Assembly (NCBI GenBank): GCA_016840965.1
Contig: JAEORI010000070.1
Coordinates: 1 to 22,779 of the forward strand
DNA from: Candidatus Thorarchaeota archaeon
GTDB lineage: Archaea; Asgardarchaeota; Thorarchaeia; Thorarchaeales; Thorarchaeaceae
Length of the DNA stretch: 22,779 bases
Direction of reading: 5' to 3'
Shown here: piece by piece, positions 11,940 to 20,147 of the stretch
How the letters are laid out: the number at the start of each line of letters is the position of its first letter
Position numbering within the stretch: position 1 is the first letter of the stretch
Program-made: the position numbers and the translations under genes
Notes under the pieces: model-generated
What the model saw: the letters and a program-made list of their open reading frames with translations, nothing else
The model's database searches: none
What the model was told of the DNA's origin: nothing

Positions 11940-14504
11940 ATGACCACAAGTGATCCAAAAGGAAGTAGTGCAGGACCCGCAGACATCGTAGTTGTATCAA
12001 CCGATCCTGAGCTACGTATCGGCGTATTTCCTTGTAAATGTGGTAAGAACATCGGAGCTGTTGTAGACATTGATGCAGTTGCCGAGTATGCCAAAACACT
12101 TCCTGGTGTCGCGCATGTTCAGGTGAATGTGTATACTTGTGCAGACCCTGGACAGAGAGAGATTCAAGAAGCTATCGCAGAACATGGTCTCAATCGCATT
12201 ATCGTTGCTTCATGCAGTCCAACCATGCACGAAGACACATTTAGGAAAGCGGTCAAAGCTGCTGGACTAAATCCGTACTTGTGCATCATGGCGAATATTC
12301 GAGAGCATGTGTCATGGGTTCACCAACATGACCATGCAGCGGCAACCCAAAAAGCAAAGGATCTAGTAGCCATGGCAGTTGCTAAAGCTGCAACCCTCCA
12401 AGCACAACCTGAACAAGATGTTCCGGTGACTCAAGCAGCTCTGGTCGTAGGTGCAGGTGTAGCGGGGATGCAGGCAGCTCTCGATCTTGCGGAAGCAGGA
12501 TTCAAGGTTCACTTGGTTGAGAAGCAACCGACGATTGGAGGAATCATGGCGATTCTTGACAAAGTGTTTCCTCAAAATGATTGTTCCATCTGTATCCTTG
12601 GCCCAAAAATGGTAGACGTTGCCAAACACCCGAATATCAATACAATCACAATGGCTGAGGTTGAATCAATCTCAGGATATGTTGGGAACTTTGAGGTTAG
12701 AGTGAAACAGAGAGCTAGATATGTGGACATTGATGCTTGCACAGCATGTGGAGACTGTGTAGAAGTCTGCCCAGTCGATGTTCCTAGCCGGACTGATCAA
12801 AATCTGACCTGGCAAAAGGCAATTCAGATACCGTTTCCACAGGCGGTCCCTTCGAGCTACTTCATTGACCCAGATGCATGTCTTGGAATGGATTTGATTA
12901 GATGCGGAAAATGCATTCCCCGTTACGAACAAGAAGCCATTGTAGCCTCTGACCGAGCTAAGTACATTGATCTTGATGTTGGAGTGATTATTCTTGCTAC
13001 CGGATTCAAACCAGCTGACCCGAGCAAAACTCCCCGCCTTGGATGGGGCAGATATCCAAATGTGATCACTTCATTAGAGTTCGAACGACTCATTAATGCG
13101 GCTGGTCCTACAGAGGGGGCACTCGTTAGACCTTCGGACCTAACGAAACCGACGTCTGTGGCAATTGCTCAGTGTGTTGGTTCACGAGATATTAGCACAA
13201 GGTCAGGATGTTCGAACTTCTGTTGTGCAGAGTCTGTGAAATGTGCGCTCCTTATCAAAGAGCATTACCCAGACACAGAAGTTTCCATCTTTTATCAAGA
13301 CTTGAGAATGCACGGCAAGTACTTTGAAGATCAATATCAGAAAGCAAGAGAAGAAGGTGTCAAATTCATTCGAGGTCGAGTGGGCGAGATCCAGCAGTAT
13401 CCAAAGACAAAGAACCTTCGTGTGAGTGTCGAAGACACTACTCATAACAAGCTTCTTTTGGAAGACTTCGATATGGTGATTCTTTCAATGGGTGCAGAGG
13501 GGACAGCGGGTAACTTTCCACTTCCAATATCCTGCACACATGACTCGTTCTATATTGAGTCACATCCAAAGTTAAGACCAGTTGACACTAGCTCTGCAGG
13601 AGTCTTCATTTGTGGAGGAGCAGAGAGTCCAAAGGACATAAGGGACTCTGTTATTCAGGCAAGCGCTGCTGCAGGAAGAGCAGCTATCATTCTTCAAAAG
13701 GGCAGGTATCCGATTGAAGCGCTAAGTGCTAAGATAATGCAAGATCTTTGCAGCAGGTGTGGAACATGCGTGCAACGCTGTCCATATGGAGCCATTTCGC
13801 AAGATGGTACTGGTAAATTCACAGTCATGGGTGCTCTCTGCCAAGCTTGCGGGACATGCGCTGGTGATTGTCCACAAGATGCAATCTATATGCCAAACTT
13901 CACGAGCGAACAGATTGAGGCACAAATTGATATCGCGCTGCAGGAGAATCCAGGGAACAAAATAATTGCATTTGCATGTGCATTCTGTTCATACCGGGGG
14001 TCAGACCTAGCAGGAGTATCAAGAATGCAGTATCCAACCAATGCCAGAGTCATTCGAGCGATGTGTTCAGGGAGATACTCTACGAAGTTTGCTCAGAGAG
14101 CATTCGAGCATGGAGCTGGAGCTGTCCTCTATTCTGGATGCCACCTCCCATCTGATTGCCACTTCCAAACAGGAAACCACTGGATGGCAAAACGAGAACC
14201 GAGAATCAGAGGATGGATGAAAAGGAATGGAATTGAAGACGAAAGGTTCCAGGTGGAGTGGGTATCTGCGGGAGAAGGAAAGAAATGGCAGACTATTATG
14301 ACTGAGTTAGCAGAGGTTGTAAAGACCCCAAGAAAAAGTACCCCAAAACCAAAGGAGCCAGAAGTGTCAAAGGCGAAGAAAGAGGTCAAAACAAAAGCGG
14401 GTGCAAAACCAAAGTCAGAAACGAAAGCGAAAACAAAGCCAAAAAAGAAAGCTAGCAGTTCCACGAGGGAAACTGCAAAGAGAAAGATTGTAAAGAAGAA
14501 GTGA
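11940..14504 (+). CDS. hdrA: Heterodisulfide reductase subunit A fused to MvhD, with Lys-rich tail (HdrA1)
   Basis: An 854-residue fusion. About residues 25-135 are the HdrA N-terminal cluster domain (FPCKCGKNIG, YTCADPGQ, ASCSPTMHE). From about 160 comes the FAD domain (VVGAGVAGMQAALDLAEAG, NDCSICILGPKM). An inserted ferredoxin follows (about 260-330; CTACGDCVEVCP intact, the second motif C-LGMDLIR-C-GK-C-IPR-Y with Tyr in place of the fourth Cys). The C-terminal ferredoxin (CSRCGTCVQRCP, CQACGTCAGDCP) is complete. About 672-790 is an MvhD domain (CAFCSYRGSD, MCSGR, SGCHLPSDCHF), which binds a 2Fe-2S cluster and takes electrons from hydrogenase or formate dehydrogenase. The last 60 residues are a Lys/Pro/Thr tail with about 22 Lys. 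The protein should bifurcate electrons at FAD. It overlaps hdrC by four bases. Confidence 0.95.
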   Translation: MTTSDPKGSSAGPADIVVVSTDPELRIGVFPCKCGKNIGAVVDIDAVAEYAKTLPGVAHVQVNVYTCADPGQREIQEAIAEHGLNRIIVASCSPTMHEDTFRKAVKAAGLNPYLCIMANIREHVSWVHQHDHAAATQKAKDLVAMAVAKAATLQAQPEQDVPVTQAALVVGAGVAGMQAALDLAEAGFKVHLVEKQPTIGGIMAILDKVFPQNDCSICILGPKMVDVAKHPNINTITMAEVESISGYVGNFEVRVKQRARYVDIDACTACGDCVEVCPVDVPSRTDQNLTWQKAIQIPFPQAVPSSYFIDPDACLGMDLIRCGKCIPRYEQEAIVASDRAKYIDLDVGVIILATGFKPADPSKTPRLGWGRYPNVITSLEFERLINAAGPTEGALVRPSDLTKPTSVAIAQCVGSRDISTRSGCSNFCCAESVKCALLIKEHYPDTEVSIFYQDLRMHGKYFEDQYQKAREEGVKFIRGRVGEIQQYPKTKNLRVSVEDTTHNKLLLEDFDMVILSMGAEGTAGNFPLPISCTHDSFYIESHPKLRPVDTSSAGVFICGGAESPKDIRDSVIQASAAAGRAAIILQKGRYPIEALSAKIMQDLCSRCGTCVQRCPYGAISQDGTGKFTVMGALCQACGTCAGDCPQDAIYMPNFTSEQIEAQIDIALQENPGNKIIAFACAFCSYRGSDLAGVSRMQYPTNARVIRAMCSGRYSTKFAQRAFEHGAGAVLYSGCHLPSDCHFQTGNHWMAKREPRIRGWMKRNGIEDERFQVEWVSAGEGKKWQTIMTELAEVVKTPRKSTPKPKEPEVSKAKKEVKTKAGAKPKSETKAKTKPKKKASSSTRETAKRKIVKKK

Positions 14505-15007
14505 TTCGCGTGGCGGATAATATTCAAGACCAAACGCTGGAAGATCTTAAAGAGAGAGCTCGACCATGTTTCCAATGTGGAATATGTACTTCATCTTGTC
14601 CGGTCTTTAGAGTAGCTCCAGAGCTTAATCCGCGAATATCAGTTGATTCTATTATTACAAGAGGAGAGGTCCCAAGAGAGGGAAATGAGTGGCTATGTGC
14701 CTATTGTCTCATGTGTGATCAGAGGTGTCCAATGGGTGTATCACTTGCTGAGATACTTATGGAAATAAAAAACATATCTGCAAGAGAAGGAAAAGCACCA
14801 CCTGACGTCATAGAGTCAGCTCAATCATTAATGCAAAATGGATGCTTATCACCCATCTCGAGTAGATCTGAGAAGATACGAGCTGAGTTAGGATTGCCAG
14901 ATTTACCGAAAGCTGATCCGTCCGATGTCCTGAAGCTCTTTAAAGCAACAGGAGCGGTAGAGATTCTAGAAGCCAACAAAACTGGACAGGAGGAAGCATC
15001 TGAGTGA
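14501..15007 (+). CDS. hdrC: Heterodisulfide reductase subunit C
   Basis: The small two-cluster electron-transfer subunit linking HdrA flavin to HdrB. In 168 residues it has C23-x2-C26-x2-C29-x3-C33-P and C66-x2-C69-x2-C72-x3-C76-P, enough for two 4Fe-4S clusters, then a helical C-terminal domain. The GTG start at 14501 overlaps the hdrA1 stop as GTGA, and the same GTGA overlap joins it to hdrB, so the three genes are translationally coupled. A GTG three codons on (14510) is a weaker alternative. Confidence 0.95.
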   Translation: MIRVADNIQDQTLEDLKERARPCFQCGICTSSCPVFRVAPELNPRISVDSIITRGEVPREGNEWLCAYCLMCDQRCPMGVSLAEILMEIKNISAREGKAPPDVIESAQSLMQNGCLSPISSRSEKIRAELGLPDLPKADPSDVLKLFKATGAVEILEANKTGQEEASE

Positions 15008-15921
15008 AGTATGCGTTCTTTCCTGGTTGTACAATGGCCTATCGTCTGCAATTCGCAGAGAAGTCAATCAGAATGGTTGCTCCAGAACTAGATATTGATC
15101 TTGTTGATTTGCCTTTTACTTGCTGTCCTGAGCCCAATGCAGTGCGTGCTTTGTCAGATGATACTTGGTTGACCTTTGCCGCAAGAAACATTGCTATTGC
15201 TGAAAGAGAGGGACTAAACATTCTCACTGCGTGTGCAGGTTGTCATGAGTCACTCTCCCTAGCAAAACACGAGCTTGAGCAAAATCCTGAGAAAAAGGAC
15301 AAGGCAAACAGCATCCTCAAGGACCTGGGTCTTGAGTACAATGGGACATCAACAATAATTCACATGCATCAGATGCTATTTGACGAGATTGGAATTGAAA
15401 CTCTTTCTTCAAAGGTTACACGTCCAATTCCGATAAAAGTCGTGACCCATTCAGGTTGCCACCTTCTGAGACCGGAGCGAGTTCTACATGTGGACAATGC
15501 AGAAGTGCCCGTGAAGCTTGATTTGCTATGTGAAGCGCTTGGGATGGAGCCATTAGAGTATATGGACAAGACCATGTGTTGCGGTGCAGGAGTCAGAAAA
15601 ACCAATTCAGTCACTTCATACGCTGTGCTACGCGAGAAGATGGCAAGCATGCAGATGGTAGAACCTGATGCAATTGTTGTTTTCTGCCCTACATGCTTCA
15701 TTACTTTTGAGTCTGGGCAGAAAGTGGCAAATAGAATATTTGATACCAACTTTATGTTCCCAGTCTTCTATTACACTGAACTATTAGCCATTGCCATGGA
15801 CCTTCCAGACACAGACTTGCTGCTCGCTGAGCATAGAGTCAAGCTGGATCTTCCTAAGAGAGAAGACACCAAAAAAGAAACTAGAGTTGATGCAGGCGAC
15901 TCAATTGCATCAAATCCATAA
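15004..15921 (+). CDS. hdrB: Heterodisulfide reductase subunit B
   Basis: The catalytic subunit, which reduces a disulfide at two noncubane 4Fe-4S clusters held by CCG domains. In 305 residues both sets of ligands are intact: Cys9, Cys40, Cys41, Cys77, Cys80 and Cys152, Cys192, Cys193, Cys228, Cys231. The physiological disulfide in this organism cannot be read from sequence, and no methanogenesis genes are present in the window. A polar tail of about 30 residues follows the second domain. It begins with a GTG overlapping the hdrC stop and is the last gene of the hdrA1-hdrC-hdrB operon. Confidence 0.95.
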   Translation: MKYAFFPGCTMAYRLQFAEKSIRMVAPELDIDLVDLPFTCCPEPNAVRALSDDTWLTFAARNIAIAEREGLNILTACAGCHESLSLAKHELEQNPEKKDKANSILKDLGLEYNGTSTIIHMHQMLFDEIGIETLSSKVTRPIPIKVVTHSGCHLLRPERVLHVDNAEVPVKLDLLCEALGMEPLEYMDKTMCCGAGVRKTNSVTSYAVLREKMASMQMVEPDAIVVFCPTCFITFESGQKVANRIFDTNFMFPVFYYTELLAIAMDLPDTDLLLAEHRVKLDLPKREDTKKETRVDAGDSIASNP

Positions 15922-15940
15922 TGAACTCATTCCCAAAACA

Positions 15941-16007
15941 CTTTATTAATACCATACAACCGCGCCACATACTAGTGAAAGTCTAGTTACAAGGCTCAGC
16001 CTAGTTA
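15941..16007 (+). promoter_or_regulatory. hdrA2 promoter with CTAGTKA repeats
   Basis: The 112-bp gap before hdrA2 has a TATA-like CTTTATTAA (15941-15949), predicting transcription start near 15970. Three copies of a 7-mer follow: CTAGTGA (15972), CTAGTTA (15983) and CTAGTTA (16001), the first two 11 bp apart. ACTAG-7 nt-CTAGT also forms an inverted repeat. These could be regulator sites just downstream of the start. An independent promoter would let hdrA2 be expressed apart from the hdrA1-C-B operon. Confidence 0.4.
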
Positions 16008-16033
16008 GACAATACTGAAGCGAGGCGGTACAT

Positions 16034-18001
16034 ATGCCCGATAGACGGATTGGTGTCTTTCTTTGCCATTGTGGAAGTAACATTGCTGGCGTTATTGATA
16101 TGCAAAAGCTTAGTGATGCTGTCTGTAACCTTCCGAATGTTGAGTTTGTGTCCGATTACAAGTATGTTTGCTCTAAGCCTGGGCAACAGACAATCAAGGA
16201 GAGTATTAAGAAACACAAACTGAACGGCATCGTAATCGCATCCTGCTCACCACGAATGCATGAACCAACTTTTCGGCAAACGCTGCGTGAGATAGGATTG
16301 AATCCCTTTCTGCTTGAAATTGCTAACATCAGAGAGCACGTGAGCTGGATTCATGCGGACGACCGAGTTGCAGCCACAGAGAAAGCAATTGATCTTCTTC
16401 GGATGGCAGTTGCACGAGCAAGACTTCTGGAACCTCTTGTTGAACCAGAGGTATCAATAGAAAGGTCAACATTAGTGATTGGAGGAGGAATTGCAGGCAT
16501 CTCAGCGGCTTTGGACCTAGCAAATGCAGGATTCAAAGTCTATCTAGTAGAGAGAGAGCCTAGCATCGGAGGTATGATGAGCCGCTGGGATAAGACATTC
16601 CCAACTCTCGATTGTTCGAGTTGCATCCTTACACCCAGAATGGCAGAGGTTGGGAATCATGAGAACATTACACTACTGACCATGGCGGAGGTCAAAGAAG
16701 TAGATGGATTTGTGGGCAACTTCAAGGTGAAGATCCGACAGAAACCAAGGTATGTTGACATTGAGAAGTGTACATCATGTGGCGATTGTTCGGATATCTG
16801 TCCCGTTGATGTACCAGCAGAATTTGAAGCAAATTTGTCATATAGGAAAGCGATCTTTATTCCCTTCGCACAAGCTGTGCCCTCAGCCTACCTCCTAGAT
16901 ATGGACAATTGTCTTGGAGTAGCTGTAAGGTGCGGAAAATGTGCAGCAAACTGTGAAGCTCAAGCAATCAAGTATGATGATCACGAGAAGAACATCGAAG
17001 TCAATGTTGGAACCATTATTGTAGCAACAGGTTTTGAATTATTCAATGCTACTGAGAAAGCAGAGTATGGGTATGGTATATATCCCAATGTTGTGAACTT
17101 AGGAGAAGTAGAACGAATGTTCAACTCTGCAGGTCCGACCCAAGGTCATGTTCTTCGACCATCTGACCTGAAAGAGCCTGAGAAGATTGTCTATATTCAG
17201 TGCGTTGGAAGTCGAGATGAGTTAACCAACAAGTATTGCTCACGAATTTGTTGCATGACTGCAATCAAGCAGGCTAGAATGATTGTTGATAAGACTGATG
17301 CGAAGGTCTACATTTTCTATATTGACTTGCGCACCTTTGGTAAGGGGTATGAGGAGTTCTATGAGAGTACAGCTGAGGCGGGAGTCACTTTCATCCGCGG
17401 ACGCGTGGGAGAGATCATTCAAGACGACGAAACGAACACTCTTACGGTCAGAGGAGAAGATACTCTTCTTGGTAAACCAATCCAGCTTGATGATGTTGGT
17501 CTCGTGGTATTATCAACGGGCGTGGTAGCTCCAGAAACGACGAAGCATGTAGCCCAGGTATTGAATCTCAGCCTGTCTCCCGACGGGTTCTTGCTAGAGG
17601 CGCATCCAAAATTAAGACCTGTTGACTCATTTAATGATGGGATTTTTGTTGCAGGAATGGCTCAAGGACCAAAGGATATTCCTGACACTGTTGCCCAAGC
17701 AAAAGCTGCCGCTGCTGGAGCAATGGCTCTTATGGGCAAAGGCAAGATTAGTGTTGAACCATACTACTCAGTTGTCGATGAGGAAAAGTGCGCTGGGTGT
17801 CAAGTTTGTATTTCAGTCTGTTCCTATAACGCAGTAGCATTGAATGAGAGAGGTCGTGCAGAAGTTAATCCTGCGCTGTGCAAGGGATGCGGAACATGTA
17901 CATCAGCTTGTGCTAGTGGTGCAATATCATCACAGCACTACACAGATGGACAAATATCCGCAATGATTAGGGAATACCTCTCTGTTCATAAAGAAGTATA
18001 A
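16034..18001 (+). CDS. hdrA: Heterodisulfide reductase subunit A, second copy (HdrA2)
   Basis: A standard-length HdrA (655 residues): N-terminal cluster domain (FLCHCGSNIAGVID, YVCSKPGQ, ASCSPRMHE), FAD domain (VIGGGIAGISAALDLANAG, LDCSSCILTPRM), inserted ferredoxin with both cluster motifs intact (CTSCGDCSDICP and C-LGVAVR-C-GK-C-AAN-C), the Cys-rich YCSRICC element, and a C-terminal ferredoxin (CAGCQVCISVC, CKGCGTCTSAC). It lacks the MvhD domain and the Lys tail of HdrA1. The ATG at 16034 has GAGG eight bases upstream. The two copies are clearly homologous along their whole shared length, so they are ancient paralogues rather than a recent duplication. HdrA2 may form a mixed complex with HdrA1 or serve a different donor. 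Confidence 0.95.
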   Translation: MPDRRIGVFLCHCGSNIAGVIDMQKLSDAVCNLPNVEFVSDYKYVCSKPGQQTIKESIKKHKLNGIVIASCSPRMHEPTFRQTLREIGLNPFLLEIANIREHVSWIHADDRVAATEKAIDLLRMAVARARLLEPLVEPEVSIERSTLVIGGGIAGISAALDLANAGFKVYLVEREPSIGGMMSRWDKTFPTLDCSSCILTPRMAEVGNHENITLLTMAEVKEVDGFVGNFKVKIRQKPRYVDIEKCTSCGDCSDICPVDVPAEFEANLSYRKAIFIPFAQAVPSAYLLDMDNCLGVAVRCGKCAANCEAQAIKYDDHEKNIEVNVGTIIVATGFELFNATEKAEYGYGIYPNVVNLGEVERMFNSAGPTQGHVLRPSDLKEPEKIVYIQCVGSRDELTNKYCSRICCMTAIKQARMIVDKTDAKVYIFYIDLRTFGKGYEEFYESTAEAGVTFIRGRVGEIIQDDETNTLTVRGEDTLLGKPIQLDDVGLVVLSTGVVAPETTKHVAQVLNLSLSPDGFLLEAHPKLRPVDSFNDGIFVAGMAQGPKDIPDTVAQAKAAAAGAMALMGKGKISVEPYYSVVDEEKCAGCQVCISVCSYNAVALNERGRAEVNPALCKGCGTCTSACASGAISSQHYTDGQISAMIREYLSVHKEV

Positions 18002-18029
18002 TAATAGGGCTCACATAAACTTCGAACTG

Positions 18030-18037
18030 CTTTATTG
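18030..18037 (+). promoter_or_regulatory. TATA-like box just ahead of mobA
   Basis: CTTTATTG lies 26 bp before the mobA ATG. The same CTTTATT core precedes hdrA1 (11880) and hdrA2 (15941). If used, transcription would begin almost at the ATG, giving a leaderless message; readthrough from hdrA2, 54 bp away, is the alternative. Confidence 0.35.
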
Positions 18038-18055
18038 AGGGAGCAAAGGACAACC

Positions 18056-18685
18056 ATGGAAGAAGTGACTGTCGCGATTCTGGCAGGAGGAACATCGAAA
18101 AGGTTTGGTTCAGAAAAACCGCTGGCTGATTTTAAGGGGAAACCGCTCGTCGTTCACATGGTCAATATCGCTCGTAAACTATCATCTCGAATTATAATTG
18201 TTGTATCGGATGAGATGCAAGAAGAAAAACTATCTAAGACTGGAAAAGGCGTTCCTATCGTAGTAGACCCCCCAAGCGATGTAAGATGTGCACTTACTGG
18301 AGCTCTGACAGCTTTCGAGTACACGGATACGCCTCATACCTTACTCCTACCAGTTGATACTCCTTTGGCCAATACCGACTTGCTAAGAGTGTTAATAGAA
18401 ATGGGTCCCAAGCATGGAGCAGTCGTACCAGCATGGCCATCAGGATATATTGAACCACTTCATTCCGTCTATTTAGCAGAACATGCATACAATCGTGGTC
18501 TCAAGGTCATGGAGAAGGGAAAATATAGAATGAGCGATATGTTGGATGCCCTTCAAAACGTGCTGTTTGTATCAACAGAAGCTCTCAAGCAGTTTGATCC
18601 GAATTTAGACTCCTTTGTGAACTTCAATACGTTGCGAGAACTCAAGAGTATGGAAAAACAGCACGCGAAGAAACGAGGCCGCTAA
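18056..18685 (+). CDS. mobA: Molybdenum cofactor guanylyltransferase (MobA-like)
   Basis: A 209-residue nucleotidyltransferase. Nucleotide-binding signature AILAGGTSKRFGSEKPL near the N-terminus, then KGKPLVVHMV, the metal-binding LLLPVDTPLA, EPLHSVY, and NFNT near the C-terminus, all as in MobA. MobA attaches GMP to molybdopterin to make the MGD cofactor needed by formate dehydrogenase and other DMSO-reductase-family enzymes. The ATG at 18056 has AAAGG six bases upstream; a TTG at 18035 is less likely. It lies next to the Hdr genes and converges on hypD with a 4-bp overlap of the coding ends. Confidence 0.85.
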   Translation: MEEVTVAILAGGTSKRFGSEKPLADFKGKPLVVHMVNIARKLSSRIIIVVSDEMQEEKLSKTGKGVPIVVDPPSDVRCALTGALTAFEYTDTPHTLLLPVDTPLANTDLLRVLIEMGPKHGAVVPAWPSGYIEPLHSVYLAEHAYNRGLKVMEKGKYRMSDMLDALQNVLFVSTEALKQFDPNLDSFVNFNTLRELKSMEKQHAKKRGR

Positions 18686-19761
18686 TCTATTGCATATTCA
18701 TGCCGGATTCGGCAGGTTCCTTCATGTCCAACCATACAAGGACCATATGGATTCTCGGGAGTGCAGCGATTTCCAAAGAGGGAACAATCAAGTGGGTCTG
18801 TCATTCCAAGAATCACTTCATGGCATTGGCAACCAGGTAAGATATCCACTGATTCAAATTGAGGAAATTCAAAACGTAGTCGAGCATCATGTTGTGCATA
18901 TTCTCTCCTAATATAATAACCAGACTTCTTTATTATCCCAAGTCCTCTCCAAGGAGCATCATTTAACTCGAAAACCTCAGCTAGGACTTTTTGCGCGGAG
19001 AGATTCCCTTCTGGTTTAACTACTCTTGTATATTCGTTTTCAGAGTCTGCACGACCTTCTTGAATCTGTCTTAGAATCATGCGTATTGATTCAAGAACAT
19101 CTAGAGGTTCGAAACCAGCTACGACGCATGGGACTCCAGTCTTCTTTGCAAATGATTGGAATGCATTTGAACCGATTATGGATGAAACATGTCCAGGGGT
19201 TATGAAGCCATCAACTTCAAACCCCTCGATATTAACAAGAATCTCCATTGCTGGGGGAATTACTTTGAGTGATGTCAATATCGAAAAGTTCGTTGGTGGC
19301 TCTCCAAGCACCTCAAGACCAATTGTTGGGGCGGTGGTTTCAAAACCAACAGCAACGAAGACCACTTCCTTCTCAGGATTCTCACGCGCAATTGATACCG
19401 CCTCGCTAACACCATAGACAACTCGAACATCAGCTCCAGATGCACGTTCTCTTGTTAATGAAGAGTCAGTCGAGGGAACCCGAATCATGTCACCAAAGGT
19501 GGTAATTATGTGACCCTTTCTAGCTAGTTCAATTGCCATATCAATATCTTCAGCAGCACAGACGCAGACAGGACACCCAGGTCCAGCTACTAGTCTAATG
19601 GATTGCGGGAGTAGAGAACGAATGCCGTGCTGACTTATTGTGTCCTCATGGGTTCCACAGACATGAACAATCCTAATGTCATGCTTCGGGCATAGAGACT
19701 CAATCTCCCGTACTATTGCTTGAGCATATCGGGCATCACGAAATCCTTTGCTCTCACTCAT
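18682..19761 (-). CDS. hypD: Hydrogenase maturation protein HypD
   Basis: A scaffold for building the Fe(CN)2CO group of NiFe hydrogenases, working with HypC. It is 359 residues, full length. Conserved elements are VCGTHEDTI (Cys35), GPGCPVCVC (Cys63, Cys66), TTFGDMIRVP, FVAVGFETTAPT, DGFITPGHVSSIIG and VVAGFEPLDVL. The 4Fe-4S ligands lie near the C-terminus (CQCHEVI, DCSLFGNRCTPENPYGPCMVG, GTCRI). It starts at an ATG without a clear SD; a TATA-like ACTTTTAAG lies about 40 bp upstream (19797-19805). Its presence implies the organism makes a NiFe hydrogenase. The other hyp genes are not in the window. Confidence 0.96.
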   Translation of the reverse strand: MSESKGFRDARYAQAIVREIESLCPKHDIRIVHVCGTHEDTISQHGIRSLLPQSIRLVAGPGCPVCVCAAEDIDMAIELARKGHIITTFGDMIRVPSTDSSLTRERASGADVRVVYGVSEAVSIARENPEKEVVFVAVGFETTAPTIGLEVLGEPPTNFSILTSLKVIPPAMEILVNIEGFEVDGFITPGHVSSIIGSNAFQSFAKKTGVPCVVAGFEPLDVLESIRMILRQIQEGRADSENEYTRVVKPEGNLSAQKVLAEVFELNDAPWRGLGIIKKSGYYIRREYAQHDARLRFEFPQFESVDILPGCQCHEVILGMTDPLDCSLFGNRCTPENPYGPCMVGHEGTCRIRHEYAID

Positions 19762-19829
19762 TAGAGTTCAATCCAATCCTAATCAGACTAGTCCAGCTTA
19801 AAAGTGCAGATGTGTGTACGCCAAGCAAA

Positions 19830-20138
19830 TTATTCAGTTTCACGGTCATCTAAAATGGCTTGAGCTTCTCCCACTGTGATAGATAGCTTGCTAGCTAATT
19901 CCCTTGCTGTAATGTTTGGATTCTTTGGTAAAATATAGTTCTGAGCATATCCTGCATTTCCTGCAAAAAGTGGATTGCTTTTTGCTGTTTCAATGAGAAG
20001 CTTATACAAGGGGTGACCTTTGAAATCTGCGATGTTAATATCGAGGATACGACCTGATTCGTTTTTCGTTTCCTTCGGTATTTTTGGTTTATTCATGGAA
20101 TCAGGTGGATTATCCTTGCTAGGTCTTGTTAGTCTCAT
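19830..20138 (-). CDS. Small protein with possible C-terminal helix-turn-helix, function unknown
   Basis: A 102-residue protein from the ATG at 20138 (TTG at 20147 is possible). The first 30 residues are polar and rich in Lys and Pro. A conserved-looking core follows (DINIADFKGHPLYKLLIETA, FAGNAGYAQNYILP). The last 30 residues (NITARELASKLSITVGEAQAIL) have the spacing of a helix-turn-helix. No strong SD precedes either start. A TATA-like TTATATC lies at about 20223-20229 on the minus strand. I do not recognise a named family. Confidence 0.6.
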   Translation of the reverse strand: MRLTRPSKDNPPDSMNKPKIPKETKNESGRILDINIADFKGHPLYKLLIETAKSNPLFAGNAGYAQNYILPKNPNITARELASKLSITVGEAQAILDDRETE

Positions 20139-20147
20139 TTGCTTCAA

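Noticed and set aside
14129..14575. Long minus-strand frame opposite the HdrA1 tail
   Set aside because: It is the Phe/Leu-rich mirror of a Lys-rich coding region; the plus strand carries the clear MvhD and HdrC sequences.
11940..18001. Recent tandem duplication of hdrA
   Set aside because: The proteins share the whole HdrA layout but differ at many positions and in domains, so they are old paralogues.
19104..19116. tRNA T-loop-like GAGGTTCGAAACC
   Set aside because: It lies inside hypD, where it encodes the conserved GFEPLD stretch, and no acceptor stem or anticodon arm surrounds it.
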